A stretch of DNA of 28,968 nucleotides from Folioceros fuciformis (Eukaryota > Anthocerotophyta > Anthocerotopsida > Anthocerotales), in the NCBI GenBank assembly GCA_049999805.1, contig JBNGIO010006356.1, positions 326,230-355,197 of the forward strand. Reading direction: 5' to 3'. The notes beneath the pieces are model-generated. The model worked only from the letters and a program-made list of their open reading frames with translations. It was not told where the DNA came from and made no database searches. Positions 17,385-26,568 of the stretch are shown here, one piece after another. The position numbers and the translations under genes were made by a program. The number at the start of each line of letters is the position of its first letter. Position 1 is the stretch's first letter.

Positions 17385-20300
17385 CTATGTGGTTCCTGCA
17401 ACAACGACTTTGTCTTCCCCGATGGTTTTATTTGAAATGAGCTCTGTGTTTCTTTGGAGCCAAGCATGTGCCTCACCATCCAAAAGAGGCGAAATCTGCA
17501 ACAAGCATGCGCTGTTAGAAGTGTCCTCATGGAGCTTAGCAGTCTTCACAAAGGGAAACGAACTCGGGACGAGTAGTACCTTCTCCCACACCTCGGTGTG
17601 GTACGCATTGAGCCAGTCAATCTCCTCCTCCGACATGATCGTCACGTCCAACATCTTCGTCTGTTAGGGGCCGAGAACAGGCATCAGACACTCGAGCAGG
17701 AGGGCTTGGCGGAGTTTAGTCAGGCCAAATTGTTGGAAAGCTTGCCTGAATGGGAACGTATGTCAAACGCTCGAATCCAAGGTATGTCGTGCCTCCGTAA
17801 TTGTTAGGAGTGTCCACCTCACGTACAATCAACAAATTCTGGAGTGACAAAGCCCGCAGTCGTTTTGTCATCACATTCACCTGGAAATCGAGGTCAGGGA
17901 TGAGACGCTAAACGCTCTTACCTCTATGCGGATGCCGAAGGACCTGTCTTCGTAGTAGCCGGGTTCATTGCTGACAATCATCCCAGCTTGCAGGCCCGTC
18001 ATGTTGCCAAATCTAGAACTTATGCTCTGAGGTCCTTCGTGTACATTCAGAGCTGCACCTACTCCATGCCCCGTGCCTGCGTATTCCAACACAGTCAGCT
18101 TGCTTGGATCACGGACAGACGGGAAGGAAAAGATACGAATAGGCAGGCCCAGGTCAGAAATGCATGTACCATGACGGTAGTCCAGCCCGATTTTCCACAG
18201 AGAGGAGCGAGCAAGCACGTCCAGCACAAACCCAGGAGTATGTTCTGGGAAGACTGCCTTGTCCACAGCGATGTGCCCCTGCAGAGCCACAACATCAGCT
18301 GGGATGCTTCGTAGGACAAACCTCTGATCCACCCTAGCGAACCTGACAAAAGGGCTGGAACTTACTTGCAACACTCTTGTGAAGCACTCCTGTTGCCTCG
18401 CAGTAGGGGTGCCGAAGTGTACCGTTCTCGTGATGTCTGTAGTTCCATCCACAAATTGGGCCCCACTATCTAACAAGAAGAGCTTCTGGTTGTTCACTTC
18501 TCCACAAGATGACGGCTCTGCTCTGTAATGTACAATAGCTCCATTGGCACCCGACCCTGCTATGGTGTCGAAGCTAGTATCTAAGAATCCAGCTTGCTTT
18601 GCACGAATTTCTTCCAGCCGATCTGCAACCTCCACTTCAGTGAGCGATTTCCCCTGATCCACAACTTCGTCTTCCAGCCATGCCCAGAATTCCGCGAGAG
18701 CAGCGGCGTCCCTGAATATCAAAACCACCAGCTTTATGGTCACGCCGTCCTTTTTCTGAAGACTGTCCTGCATCCAGGAGATACTTGGCTGTGCAAGAGA
18801 AAATACCTGAGATGGGCCTGTCTCATCCCTTCAAGTTCCGAGGGATTCTTCAGTGCCTTGGCAAGTGAAACAGGTGAATTTCTCGCAATTGCAGCTGGTC
18901 CATTCAACCTCTCATGGAATCTGTCCTTGTTGCCTGCTGATACAGTAGCCTTGTCGTAGTATGCAGAACAAGCATTATTGAATGCCTCGACAATGGCCAC
19001 ACTTAGCCTCTTTGGATCCATCCACAACTTTGCTCCCGCTTCAGCTAATCTGCACACACTCCATAAAGCAGTGAGTACTTACGTATTAGACCAAGACCAG
19101 ACAATTGTCCCTTGGTGCTTAGCTGACAGGACCAGAATTGGCACCTCTGAATGCTTGGAACCAAGGATGTGTAAGGTTGAACAGTCACTGAGGCTCCTTT
19201 CAAGTGCGAAGCAACTGCTGGGGTAATCTTTACTTCATCAACAAATAACGTAGCCACCTCTTGCTCTATCACTAAATATGCGTAGGTCACTGGCGAATGA
19301 GGCACATCACCTCCACGCTGCGTTTAAAGCAATGTCATGAACAACGAGAAGCCAGAGAAGCACTTTGCAAACACCAGAAAGCGATAACAGTGCGACATTC
19401 TTACCAGGTTCAAGACCCATGCAACTTCATCAAGCATGCTGATAATGTGTGCAGTAGCACCAGCTGCCTTCATGCTATCACGTATACTCGCAATCTTCGA
19501 CCTAACATCAACGCCAGCATACTGGAGATCATGTACTCTCATCTGAGCTGTGGGAGGACGCGGCCTTTTCTCTCCCCAAACTCTGTCCACTAAGTTCTCC
19601 TCGTATAGAAGGAGGAGCTTGAGGTCACCTGCTCTTAAGGTCTGCCTCAAATCTTCGGCTGCATCTGCAGAGAAAAGGAACTGGTCATGGAACACAAACG
19701 AAGTTAGGAACGAGCTGCTTCTTACAACTAGTTACAGCCTACGTGTTGTCACTCGATCCCAAAATGCCCGCTCACCGGATCAATGCCTACTGTAGAACCT
19801 TTAACCAGAACTTCCCGTAGCCAGTCCCCAACCGGTGGAACTCCTGCAGTTCCTTGCCGCATGAGAGTCCATCCTGGACCCAACTCCTTCTCGGCCTTTG
19901 GTAGAAACAATGGACAGCCTTGTGAGCGACTGACTGCCTTTCACCAAACTGACGTTCCAGCAACATGAGACACAACATTATTGTAAACAAGAAGCCCTAT
20001 CGTAGTCTACGCTAACAAAGAAAGAACTTGAGTGGTACCTGCAGAAAGTATCTGCCATCAGTCCAGAGAGCAGCATGTTCTTTTGTCACAACAGCCGTGC
20101 CTGAACTGCCTGTAAATCCGGATATGAAAGCTCTCCGTTGAAAACAATCTGCTATAAACTCGCTCTGCACTGCACATCATCAGAAACCACGACCTGCGCG
20201 GTAGCAAATTCTGTAACCAGGACAGGAAAAGCTCACTGACCTGATGAGGGTCCTCCGACGGTATAATGTATGCATCGATTGCGTTATCTCCTTCCTTGCC

Positions 20301-21032
20301 AAAAGCTTCGCGCAGGCCACTTAACCGTTGATCTGGAACGATCTCTTTCTTCTTCAATGATTTCCTCAGTGAGGATGGCTCAGCAACGATACCTTCTGCA
20401 GCACTAGAGGCCAAAGTCCTCAAGGATCGTTTTAAAGCTGTTCCTGTCGTCAATGCATGTGCCTCGGAAGAAAGGCCTCTAGTCAGCCCAACCGTGGACG
20501 TCTCGATTGGCACGAATCTCCTCCAGCCCACGAAAGTTTCGCGACTCGCTTCTACTCGAAGCCTGCCTGACGAATCATCCCTTGCTCTCAATCTCTCACT
20601 GCTAATTGCCCGCACCGCAGCATCCACCAAGGACGGCCGGCACGAAGCTCTGGCACTGCCCCCAAACACCATCCTGGGCCACAATCCTGAAGTTGCAGAA
20701 AACTCTGGTCTTCCACCCAGCTTGTTGCATTGCTTAGCTGACCCCTGCTCGATTGGAACGCATTTCTCTCCCCGCCTCAGACAGCTTGCTTCCTTCCCCT
20801 GAAAACGAACGAATTTGGAGACAGAAAGAGGTGCCTCCAGCTGCCGGACTTTCATAGGCGTGCGTCTGTTAAACGCAGAGGATGCTCTCATTGAGCTCCA
20901 CAACTTAGAGCCCCCGGAATTGGATGACCCACTAGCCCGGTCGCACTGCCGCGAAGCCAAGAAGTCTCTGCTACATGCTACACACGAAGCCTCGGGCGTG
21001 AACAAGCCGGCAAGCGCCACAGCGCTCGCCAT
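17385..21032 (-). CDS. APP: Xaa-Pro aminopeptidase (aminopeptidase P, M24B), probably plastid form; 12 exons, 874 aa
   Basis: Removes an N-terminal residue preceding proline; a two-metal peptidase. Minus-strand exons: 21032-20241, 20164-20039, 19895-19776, 19680-19405, 19317-19145, 19049-18807, 18711-18366, 18278-18170, 18076-17922, 17838-17746, 17660-17580, 17495-17385. All phases join cleanly into one 874-codon frame. Two creatinase-type N-terminal domains start at about residue 227 ([33 protein letters not shown]). The M24 catalytic domain carries the five metal ligands: Asp658 (LLDSGAQ), Asp669 (GTTDITR), His732 ([15 protein letters not shown]), Glu766 (NEPGYYE) and Glu780 (GIRIE). The first about 220 residues are Ser/Arg-rich and unconserved, consistent with a long transit peptide, so chloroplast (or mitochondrial) import is inferred. 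Intron 10 has a GC donor. Tail to tail with the SRL protein gene, 180 bases apart. Confidence 0.95.
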
Positions 21033-21560
21033 CAATACTTTCAACAGCGGAAACTGTGCAGGATGCTCTGTACTGTGGAACAGATGTGATCAGATCTAGG
21101 ATTTCTAACAGGAAGGGACGTGGGATGCGCACCCTGTGCAGATTGTTCCTCACCTTTAGCCTTCTCCTTCTAATACATCGAATTCGCCAGCAACGTCGTC
21201 CCCGCTTCCCGCTTGGCAGAGTAATCCAGGATTTAAAGCTTTGCTATTTTAAGAAATTGTTGCCACGTATTTCGCGCTGCAGCTCCCGGATGCTCTCGTC
21301 CACCACATGCGGCTTTGCAGCTTTAGGTCTGTTTGAGCTCTACATGCACGCTCACCGCTCGCATGTTAGAGGATCTAGGACTGTTACACGCAAAAACCCG
21401 GTTCCGTTACATTATAGTGTACGATGCATCGATCATCGAACACGGAAATCCTGGATTGAGTCCCGTGGGAATAGCATGAGGACACCAGGTTTCTGCTCTG
21501 TTCTCTGGGAACAAGGATTTCTCCCTTGCAGCTTCCTTGCAGGTTGATACAGTCATCGCA
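21033..21560. promoter_or_regulatory. Divergent intergenic region between aminopeptidase P and PPR gene
   Basis: About 530 bases between two divergent start codons, expected to contain both promoters and 5' UTRs. No ORF in it is supported, and I see no clear TATA box or other recognisable site. Confidence 0.5.
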
Positions 21561-23546
21561 ATGGCCGGAACTCAGCTGCTCAACAGCATCTGGAGAGTGT
21601 GGGTTGCCAGGCAATGCTTGCTGTTTCCGCAGAATCTGTGCACTGTAGGGAACCATTTTGCTCTGACGTCATGCAGCACGCAATTGACACACAGACTTCA
21701 CGCAACCGCAGGGTTCTGGAAGACTTTGCATGTTGTGCCCTTCATGGTTAGGGCAGTATCTGTTGTAGAGGAACTGACGGTACCAGTTGTAGGATGCTTT
21801 TCACCTTGTGGAATCGACCGGCATTGGCTTTGGGAAACGTGTTCAGAGCGTTTGTTGATGTCGGGCCCTCGTGCAGGGAAAGCATGCAGCATCATGCACC
21901 TCGTCAAGGACCGGGGGAAAAGTTCAGAGATAGAGGAAGGGTCGGTAGAGTCTCAGCAGGTGGTCGAACTGCCTCCACCTCATTCGAAGAATGTGGAGGC
22001 ATGGGAGGACTCAACAGGCCTTTCTTCTTCTTCGAGTGATCAGAAGAAAGTGAGTAGTGCAGACGGAAGCGGTGAGGGACTTGCACAGGGGTCTCTTCCC
22101 AAGGGACCCAATACAAGTTCTTCCTCGTTCTCACCCTTGGTTCGCACACAAGAAGGCCCCGAGGGCACGCCTAAACGTTCTCTGAAGGAAGTTGTGCAGG
22201 ATGTAGAGGGGTTGCGACACGCGGAGGACCTCGTCTCCACTTTAGCGGGATTACCTGCCGAGCTTCCTGCAAGGGAATATATAGTCTTACTCAAGTCCGT
22301 TCCAGATAGCATGGTGTTCCCATTGTATACTTGGATACGGAAGGAGTCGAAACAAAAGCCTGATCTCCTTGTATGCCTTGCCACACACAGACGTTTATTA
22401 GCATCACAGGAATGGGGAAGGTTAGAGCGTCTTGTAGACGACATGAGGCAGCATCAATTGCCTCTAGATGTAAAATACTATTGCAGGATCATGAAGGAAG
22501 CCAGTGGTGCAGGGAGGCTAGACGTGTGTGAGAAGTGGTTTCGTATGATGAAGGAATTCGGATGCCAACCAGATAGGATAGTCTACAACACACTCATCCA
22601 TGCGTACTTGAAGAAGAAAATGCACGAGAAGGTGTTTTCCACGTTCCAGGAAATGCTAGGGAGTGGCATCTCTCCAGATTTGTTCACTTTCTGCCACCTC
22701 TTGTCCTCATGTCGAGACACTAGGGATGTGACAGGGGCAGCAAGACTCTTCACAGAGTTGAAGAGCTCTGCGATTCCACGGAACCATGTACCATCAAGCA
22801 TTCTCTTGGACCTCTATGGGAAGTTTGGGATGACAGCAGAGGCAGCTGCCTTGTTTAAAAGTATGCAGGAGGAAGGGCTGCATCCAGACGCCACAGCGTA
22901 CAACACAATGCTGCATGCTTTTGCAAAGGAAGGCATGGTGGATGAGGCAACATCGGTTTTTCAGGACTTCTGTCGATCTGGCTGTGGACCAGATAAGATC
23001 GTCTTCTGGACAATGCTGCGGATGTACTGTAAGACCAACCATCCTGGAAAGGCAGCTGAGCTCATGGCCACAATGAGGCAGCGCGGCTTGCCTGTCAGCG
23101 AAGACTGCTACTCTGCAGTGATGATGGCCTACATCAATACCGAGCAGTGGGAAGATGCAGTCCACCATATGAAAGACTGGCAAATATCAGGCTGCCCTAT
23201 ATCAGTGAAATCCTACACTCTTATGCTCTACGTCCTGTTCCGATCAGGCCAGCACTTGGCTTGTGAGCGCCTATTCCGCCGTATGATCTCAAAGAAGGGC
23301 TACAGGAACCACCTTCCAGCCTACGAGACGATGATCCGGATCTATTACAAAACCAACCGTCCCAGACAAGCCATGTCCATCTACAATCTCATGAAGGAGA
23401 ACGGCTGCACCCCGAATTCAAACGTACTGCGTTTCCTGCTCAGCTTGAACGTATCTGCAGGGGATCAACCGATGGTGAACATGCTGCGCCAGGAAATGAA
23501 GGGCAGTGAGGTTGAAAGCATGGAGACACTGAATGTCTCAGAGTAA
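21561..23546 (+). CDS. P-class pentatricopeptide repeat protein, 661 aa, intronless
   Basis: Organelle RNA-binding protein; P-class members act in RNA stabilisation, splicing or translation. ATG 21561 (MAGTQLLNSIWRVW) starts a hydrophobic/Arg-rich N-terminus that could be a mitochondrial or plastid presequence, followed by a Ser-rich linker (about residues 130-220). About ten PPR motifs start at residue 304 in a regular 35-residue register: VKYYC, RIVYN, LFTFC, HVPSS, ATAYN, KIVFW, EDCYS, VKSYT (36 residues), LPAYE and a weak last one; a degenerate motif precedes them. By the fifth/last-residue code, motif 2 (N,D) and motif 5 (N,D) favour U and motif 4 (S,D) favours G; the others are non-standard. 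No SMR, E or DYW domain follows; the C-terminus is short and acidic. Confidence 0.94.
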   Translation: MAGTQLLNSIWRVWVARQCLLFPQNLCTVGNHFALTSCSTQLTHRLHATAGFWKTLHVVPFMVRAVSVVEELTVPVVGCFSPCGIDRHWLWETCSERLLMSGPRAGKACSIMHLVKDRGKSSEIEEGSVESQQVVELPPPHSKNVEAWEDSTGLSSSSSDQKKVSSADGSGEGLAQGSLPKGPNTSSSSFSPLVRTQEGPEGTPKRSLKEVVQDVEGLRHAEDLVSTLAGLPAELPAREYIVLLKSVPDSMVFPLYTWIRKESKQKPDLLVCLATHRRLLASQEWGRLERLVDDMRQHQLPLDVKYYCRIMKEASGAGRLDVCEKWFRMMKEFGCQPDRIVYNTLIHAYLKKKMHEKVFSTFQEMLGSGISPDLFTFCHLLSSCRDTRDVTGAARLFTELKSSAIPRNHVPSSILLDLYGKFGMTAEAAALFKSMQEEGLHPDATAYNTMLHAFAKEGMVDEATSVFQDFCRSGCGPDKIVFWTMLRMYCKTNHPGKAAELMATMRQRGLPVSEDCYSAVMMAYINTEQWEDAVHHMKDWQISGCPISVKSYTLMLYVLFRSGQHLACERLFRRMISKKGYRNHLPAYETMIRIYYKTNRPRQAMSIYNLMKENGCTPNSNVLRFLLSLNVSAGDQPMVNMLRQEMKGSEVESMETLNVSE

Positions 23547-24054
23547 GACAGAAAGGTCGCTTCTGTTGCGTATCCCAGTTAGAGGGACCCGGTGATCGGA
23601 ACGTGCCCTATCTGTATATTTTGTTCAGGTGAATTTCCTGCGGCTTTCTGAATGGGGGGGTGGAAATGAACGAAGTATCGGATCCGGTCGGCACGTGTTT
23701 AGAATTGGCTAAGCTGTGTTGTGCGAGTTGAGGACCGGCTTCAGCCACTGGAATTTGCGACATATACATATACAATTTTTGGGATAAAAATTTCTGGCTG
23801 CCGCGGTTTGACGCACGATTGTCCGCACGCAATTAATGCGCGTTTCGACGTCACGCAGCCCTCCTACCAGGCGTCCGTGTTGTTCNNNNNNNNNNNNNNN
23901 NNNNNNNNNNNNNNNNNNNNNNNNNNNNNNNNNNNNNNNNNNNNNNNNNNNNNNNNNNNNNNNNNNNNNNNNNNNNNNNNNNNNNTGCTAGGTGGGCGTG
24001 CCAGTGCGGTGCGGAGCGGGCCTTACTGTGATTCCAGGGCGTGGGAGCGGCGTC
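23547..24054. other. Intergenic region containing the assembly gap
   Basis: Holds the 3' UTR of the PPR gene on the left and the promoter of the acidic nuclear protein gene on the right, interrupted by the N run. A GACGTC palindrome (23847-23852, in GACGTCAC), the core of plant bZIP/TGA and CRE-like sites, lies upstream of the gap. Its role is not established. Confidence 0.5.
23886..23985. other. Assembly gap, 100 N
   Basis: Exactly 100 undetermined bases, the usual placeholder for a gap of unknown size. The real distance between the PPR gene and the next gene is therefore unknown, and upstream exons or regulatory DNA could be missing. Confidence 0.99.
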
Positions 24055-24720
24055 ATGCCGGACGACAGGAAGAAGATGCTGGAGGCGTTGGCGGCCAAGC
24101 GCAAGGCCGGCGGCGATGAAGGGCCGCAGAAGCGTGCCAAGAATGGGCCGGTAACCAAGAGGGCCCCCGAGAAGCCCAAGCCAGCGGCGGGCAGGGGAGG
24201 CAAGCCGCAGGCGAAGGGTAAACCTAAAAAGAGTGCGGAGCGGTGGAGCAGCGGCGAGAGTGGGGAGGACGAGGAGGACGACCTGGATTCCGAGTCTGAG
24301 GGCAGCCTCGGCGAGGAGGAGGAGGAGGACGACGAGGATGATTTGTCGGAGGAGGAGCTGACAAAGAAGCCGGTGAAGAAGGGGGCCAAGCCACCTGCCC
24401 GGGCCCCGGCTCCCAAGAAGCCGGCCCCTGCCGCGAAGGCCGGGCCTTTGAAGAATGGCAAGGAGTCGGCCAAGGCCAAGCCCCCTGTCAAGGACAAGGG
24501 CAAGGCTAAAGAGAGTGACGACGAAGGCAATGGAGATGGCAACGACGAGGACGACGAAGGGGACCTGTCCTCGGATCCTAATGACGAGCTGGACCCGAAG
24601 AACATTCTTCCGTCCAGAACTAGGCGACGCCTTCCGCCGCCCGCTCATTATGACTTGGAGGAGGGCGGGAGCGATGACGACGACGATGATGACGACGACG
24701 ACGCTGACGAGAGTGACTGA
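24055..24720 (+). CDS. Acidic, lysine-rich nuclear protein with a possible CHZ-type histone-chaperone motif, 221 aa
   Basis: ATG 24055 is the first ATG after an in-frame TAG at 23989-23991 beside the gap. The N-terminus is basic (MPDDRKKMLEALAAKRK) and followed by a Lys/Pro/Ala-rich stretch with likely nuclear localisation signals (GPQKRAKN). Two acidic blocks follow: a Glu/Asp run at about residues 85-100 and a terminal run of ten Asp. Between them lies DELDPKNILPSRTRRR. An acidic segment followed by an N-I-L/I...R-T-R-x-R motif resembles the CHZ motif of H2A.Z-H2B chaperones, so I infer a histone-binding role; the evidence is short and low in complexity. Very GC-rich compared with its flanks. 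Other charged nuclear proteins are possible. Confidence 0.6.
   Translation: MPDDRKKMLEALAAKRKAGGDEGPQKRAKNGPVTKRAPEKPKPAAGRGGKPQAKGKPKKSAERWSSGESGEDEEDDLDSESEGSLGEEEEEDDEDDLSEEELTKKPVKKGAKPPARAPAPKKPAPAAKAGPLKNGKESAKAKPPVKDKGKAKESDDEGNGDGNDEDDEGDLSSDPNDELDPKNILPSRTRRRLPPPAHYDLEEGGSDDDDDDDDDDADESD
24672..24707 (+). repeat. GAC/GAT trinucleotide repeat coding poly-Asp
   Basis: A run of GAC and GAT codons near the 3' end of the acidic protein gene. It encodes ten consecutive Asp residues and is likely to vary in length between alleles. Confidence 0.85.
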
Positions 24721-26568
24721 GACTAAGTGGTGATTTGAGGACCTTCCTTTTGTTTCTGCTGCTCTAGGTTAGCTTGAAGGCTTGTTGCTTGTGTGTGGTT
24801 TGCTCATCGTGCTCTTTGTGGAGTTGGTTTGGTTGTTAGATATCGGCTTTTGTTTGTCAGCGTCCCACAAAATTTTTTCTTCAGACTGTTGTTGTGAACA
24901 TTCTAACATGTGAGCCTGGTTGTATGTTCATCTTGGCTGAGAACGCATGAAACTAGGTCTACGCTGTCCAAAGTCTGAGACCGTTATTTGGTGCTTGTGC
25001 TTGTTGCGCTTCGTATCTTGCAGATGGTGGTAGGTCTCCGATATCTTGATGGCGTGCTAACTGGCCCCTCGAGGAAGACATCAGAGACCCCTCCAAATAG
25101 TTCTGTGCAACGGACCTATGACTTGAGACGTTGGAAGTTGGTATTGGCATCAGTCCAGCTTGAATGTTATTTTGTCGCTGGATGCGGACGGCAAGGTTGA
25201 CTGGAACTTCTCTGTGATGCTTTAGCAGAGGTGTTGATGAGAAAGATAATGTACTTTACAGGTAATTGTGAATCAAATGATAACAATGGAAGGGGACTGG
25301 ATCTCGGAAAGAGTTTTTGTTTTATTTGTTGATGGTGATGTAGTGGTAAGAAGTAGTCGTAATTGCCTTTGTGCGGTGTTGGGTGTTTGGTGCTTTAATG
25401 CTTCCTTCACTTCGGTTCTCTGAGAGTGATCTGTGATCGTAGGTGTTCCTGGCTTCTAAGGATGATGTGTTCGCCGTTGGCGCCGTTATAGACGGAGTCT
25501 GTCATATGACCAGCTTAGGGAAACTGATTTAGCTGTCTTCCGTACCGTAGAAACTTTGTTGCTGATCAGTGTGTATGTTGAGGCTGGACACGCTTCGCCT
25601 GTGCCAGACTCATTGACATGTATCTCTTTCCGTAAGATGTGCGTTTTCATGCCTACTTAAATCCTCGTGTGATACGTCGGTGGAGGTGGTGTTGACGGGT
25701 GAACTCAAAAATTTGTATGAAGCTTACCGTTCATGATTTCCCTCTTGCGAGTGTGGCCGTTGAATGATGTTGGCGAAGCTGCAGTGCAGGTGATCCTAGA
25801 GGAGTGCACCATCACGAGTTGTACCGCTGTGTACGGAGGGGTAAATTTTGGTGCGTAATTTGGCCTGTCGATGCGGCACACAAACATCTCTCAGTCAGCC
25901 TTCAGAAAGTCGCAGATTGTGAAGTTCCAGAATCATGGAACCGAGACTGTATCTCGACATCCTCGGTTAAAGCTGTAGAGTGATCACATGTGCGAGAAAC
26001 GCTTCAGAATGGCAATTTTGTATAAGCATCCAGGGCTCTTGCTCCACGGTTTTCGTACGGTCCACTGTTTTCTTTGATTCTCAGAGAAGATAGCCAGTCG
26101 CCTTTCTCCTTTGCGAAGGTCGTCTGCCCAACCGTTGTAATGGAGTAATTTTCCATTTATTTTTGCTCATCTATTTAACGGACAAAAGGGAGAGATTAGC
26201 TCGAGAATCGAAGCGGACACGGTTGCTTGCTGTTGTACTTGTGTTGACACCACCTTCCTTAGACCTGAGTAATTTCATATTGCTTTGCCTCACGTATGAC
26301 AGTGAACATGACAGTAAACGCATGACGTTGCTCTTCCGACAGCAATCCCGCTGTATCATTCAAAGAATTCCTAACTCTACCAAAACTTTGACAACACCAA
26401 GGAAGAAACAGCGACCCTGTGCACATCCTTTCTTGGCTGACTGCCGGCCATCGGAGCTACTTCAGATATGATATGTCTGAAAGCTCTAATATCTCCCTCA
26501 CAGCCCAAAACTGTCCTTGTAGACTGCAGAGTACCTGATCATTTTGACTTTGAACATGAAACTTAGAA
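24721..26568. other. 1.85 kb between convergent genes, no gene recognised
   Basis: Lies between the stop codon of the acidic nuclear protein gene and that of the ATAD3 gene, so it contains two 3' ends. It is T-rich next to the upstream gene. Frames are short (at most about 100 codons) and show no domain or codon pattern that persuades me. I noticed no tRNA B-box or repeat array. A long 3' UTR or a non-coding transcript is possible but unproven. Confidence 0.5.

Noticed and set aside
23992-24648. Long minus-strand frames (205 and 265 codons) opposite the acidic protein gene
   Set aside because: They are mirror images of the GC-rich, low-complexity GAG/GAC codons on the plus strand and read poly-Ser or poly-Leu; one crosses the N gap.
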